From Firmicutes bacterium UBA3738 (lineage in GTDB: Bacteria; Bacillota; Clostridia; Peptostreptococcales; Anaerovoracaceae): a DNA stretch of 61,522 nucleotides. Where the stretch lies: positions 1 through 61,522 of the forward strand of contig DFGY01000105.1 of assembly GCA_002372505.1 (NCBI GenBank). The letters are read 5' to 3'. Position 1 is the stretch's first letter. Each line of letters opens with the position of its first letter. Below the pieces are notes generated by a model. It was not told the origin of the DNA. It saw only the letters and a list, made by a program, of their open reading frames with translations, and did not search any database. A program made the translations under genes and the position numbers. Shown one piece after another: positions 60,880-61,522 of the stretch.

Positions 60880-61317
60880 CTACTTAAGCAATTCGTCCAT
60901 CTTTGCGCAGACTTCTTCGCAGAGGCCGAAGCAGACTTCGAACATGTCGTCTCTGGGCATGTTGTCCGGCCCTTCCGGTTTGCCTTTGTCAAATCCGAGA
61001 AAGTCGCGGCAGTAAAGAGTGCCGTGATTATCTATTATATGATTTTCCAGCTCGTTAACCTTTGCAGGAAGGACGGTGTTTTCCTTTTCCGTTGGGCCAT
61101 CGGTAAAGCCGTATTTATATCCCAATGCCAGAATTCCACCTGTAATGGCACCGCATATTTCACCGTGCTTGCATCCGCCGCCAAGACCGGCAGCCAGCTT
61201 CATTACAGTTTCCTTATCCAGACCCAGCTGATCTGCGCAGTGTTCAATTACAACCTGAGAGCAGTGCAGTCCGCTTTGCATCTTTTCCTGAGCCTCGGCT
61301 CTAGTTAATTTCTCCAT
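60880..61317 (-). CDS. C_GCAxxG_C_C family redox protein
   Basis: The 145-residue protein has the family pattern: GLHCSQVV, then GLGGGCKHGEICGAITGG with the GC-x-HGE-x-CGA core, TLYCRDFLG and a C-terminal CFGLCEEVCAKMDELL. The conserved Cys suggest a metal or redox site, but the function of the family is unproven. The start was set at 61317 because AAAGGAGG lies just upstream; a start 93 bp earlier would run through the promoter. TATAAT at 61358-61363 (minus) is the likely -10. Confidence 0.85.
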   Translation of the reverse strand: MEKLTRAEAQEKMQSGLHCSQVVIEHCADQLGLDKETVMKLAAGLGGGCKHGEICGAITGGILALGYKYGFTDGPTEKENTVLPAKVNELENHIIDNHGTLYCRDFLGFDKGKPEGPDNMPRDDMFEVCFGLCEEVCAKMDELLK

Positions 61318-61357
61318 AGATAATCCTCCTTTCAAAAGTTCAGACATTTCTGTGATT

Positions 61358-61363
61358 ATTATA
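61358..61363 (-). promoter_or_regulatory. -10 element of the Cys-rich gene
   Basis: TATAAT (minus) preceded by TGG forms an extended -10, 40 bp before the start codon. The -35 is weak (TTTACA at 61383-61388, 19-bp spacer). Confidence 0.5.
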
Positions 61364-61407
61364 CCATATTTGTGTATGTTGATGTAAAGAGTCTCAAGGC
61401 CCTGCTC

Positions 61408-61451
61408 CATGCCCCTTCTAATGCCGATTCATGCCCCTTTTGTGACCGATT
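61408..61451. repeat. Two tandem 22-bp imperfect repeats
   Basis: CATGCCCCTT...CCGATT occurs at 61408-61429 and again at 61430-61451 with 17 of 22 positions equal. The inverse AAGGGGCA follows at about 61462-61469. It may be a binding site for a gene beyond the window. Nothing else was recognised to the window end. Confidence 0.4.
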
Positions 61452-61522
61452 TTGGCACCGGAAGGGGCAAAACCGTCTCTGCGAGCGACCTGCCATATAC
61501 GGGAGTTTGACAGTTAAATAAT

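Overview
The window reads as chromosome from a low-to-moderate GC, Gram-positive anaerobe of the class Clostridia. The signs are strong AGGAGG-type ribosome binding sites, a type-Si citrate synthase beside a high-molecular-weight rubredoxin, a class II LysRS, AGCS and BMP/Nup transporters, a Kal-type 3-aminobutyryl-CoA ammonia-lyase, DUF5688, and Lys-rich surface proteins sharing a C-terminal module. A genus cannot be named from the sequence. No rRNA, tRNA, CRISPR array, transposase or phage gene was seen, and no gene-free stretch exceeds about 300 bases.

Layout. (1) 1-6318: a complete NiFe-hydrogenase maturation operon hypA-hypB-hypF-(ybaK-like)-hypC-hypD-hypE; the hydrogenase itself is outside the window. 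(2) 6369-8409: citrate synthase and a flavin-reductase/rubredoxin fusion. (3) 8586-12200: an ECF transporter (two ATPases, EcfT, an S component) with a SAM methyltransferase. (4) 12388-25087: a cell-envelope block with MoxR, DUF58, a TgpA-like membrane protein without a transglutaminase core, an InlB-repeat lipoprotein, a surface 5'-nucleotidase homologue whose metal ligands are lost, and a 1754-residue surface protein. (5) 25253-32684: a His-rich CsoR-family regulator, uvrB-uvrA and greA-lysS. (6) 32717-34034, minus strand: an XRE regulator with a DUF3990 ADP-ribosyltransferase-like protein, resembling a toxin-antitoxin pair. (7) 34133-42868: an FMN reductase, a Kal/CoA-transferase cluster, a Na/Pi cotransporter, sfsA, a DUF4405 membrane protein, two exported flavodoxins, NAD(P)HX epimerase and an SGNH hydrolase. 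(8) 42973-52434: an AAA ATPase with a winged helix, an Fn3 protein, an AGCS symporter, xpt and a BMP-type nucleoside ABC importer. (9) 52609-61317: DUF5688, a nitrilase, two acyl-CoA ligases, an Orr-like racemase, nicotinate phosphoribosyltransferase and a C_GCAxxG_C_C protein.

The most striking signal is a promoter architecture seen four times (8538, 12280, 17302, 25202): a 13-bp CCCCC-N3-GGGGG palindrome abutting a TTG-type -35 box, followed after exactly 17 bp by a -10 box. It precedes the ECF operon, the MoxR operon, the surface pseudo-nucleotidase and the CsoR-family gene, so these probably form one regulon. Other notable signals are a palindromic operator inside the promoter of the ADP-ribosyltransferase module, four copies of a 26-28 bp repeat that supplies stop codons to three genes, a duplicated surface-protein C-terminus, and several promoters placed so close to the start codon that their mRNAs would be leaderless.
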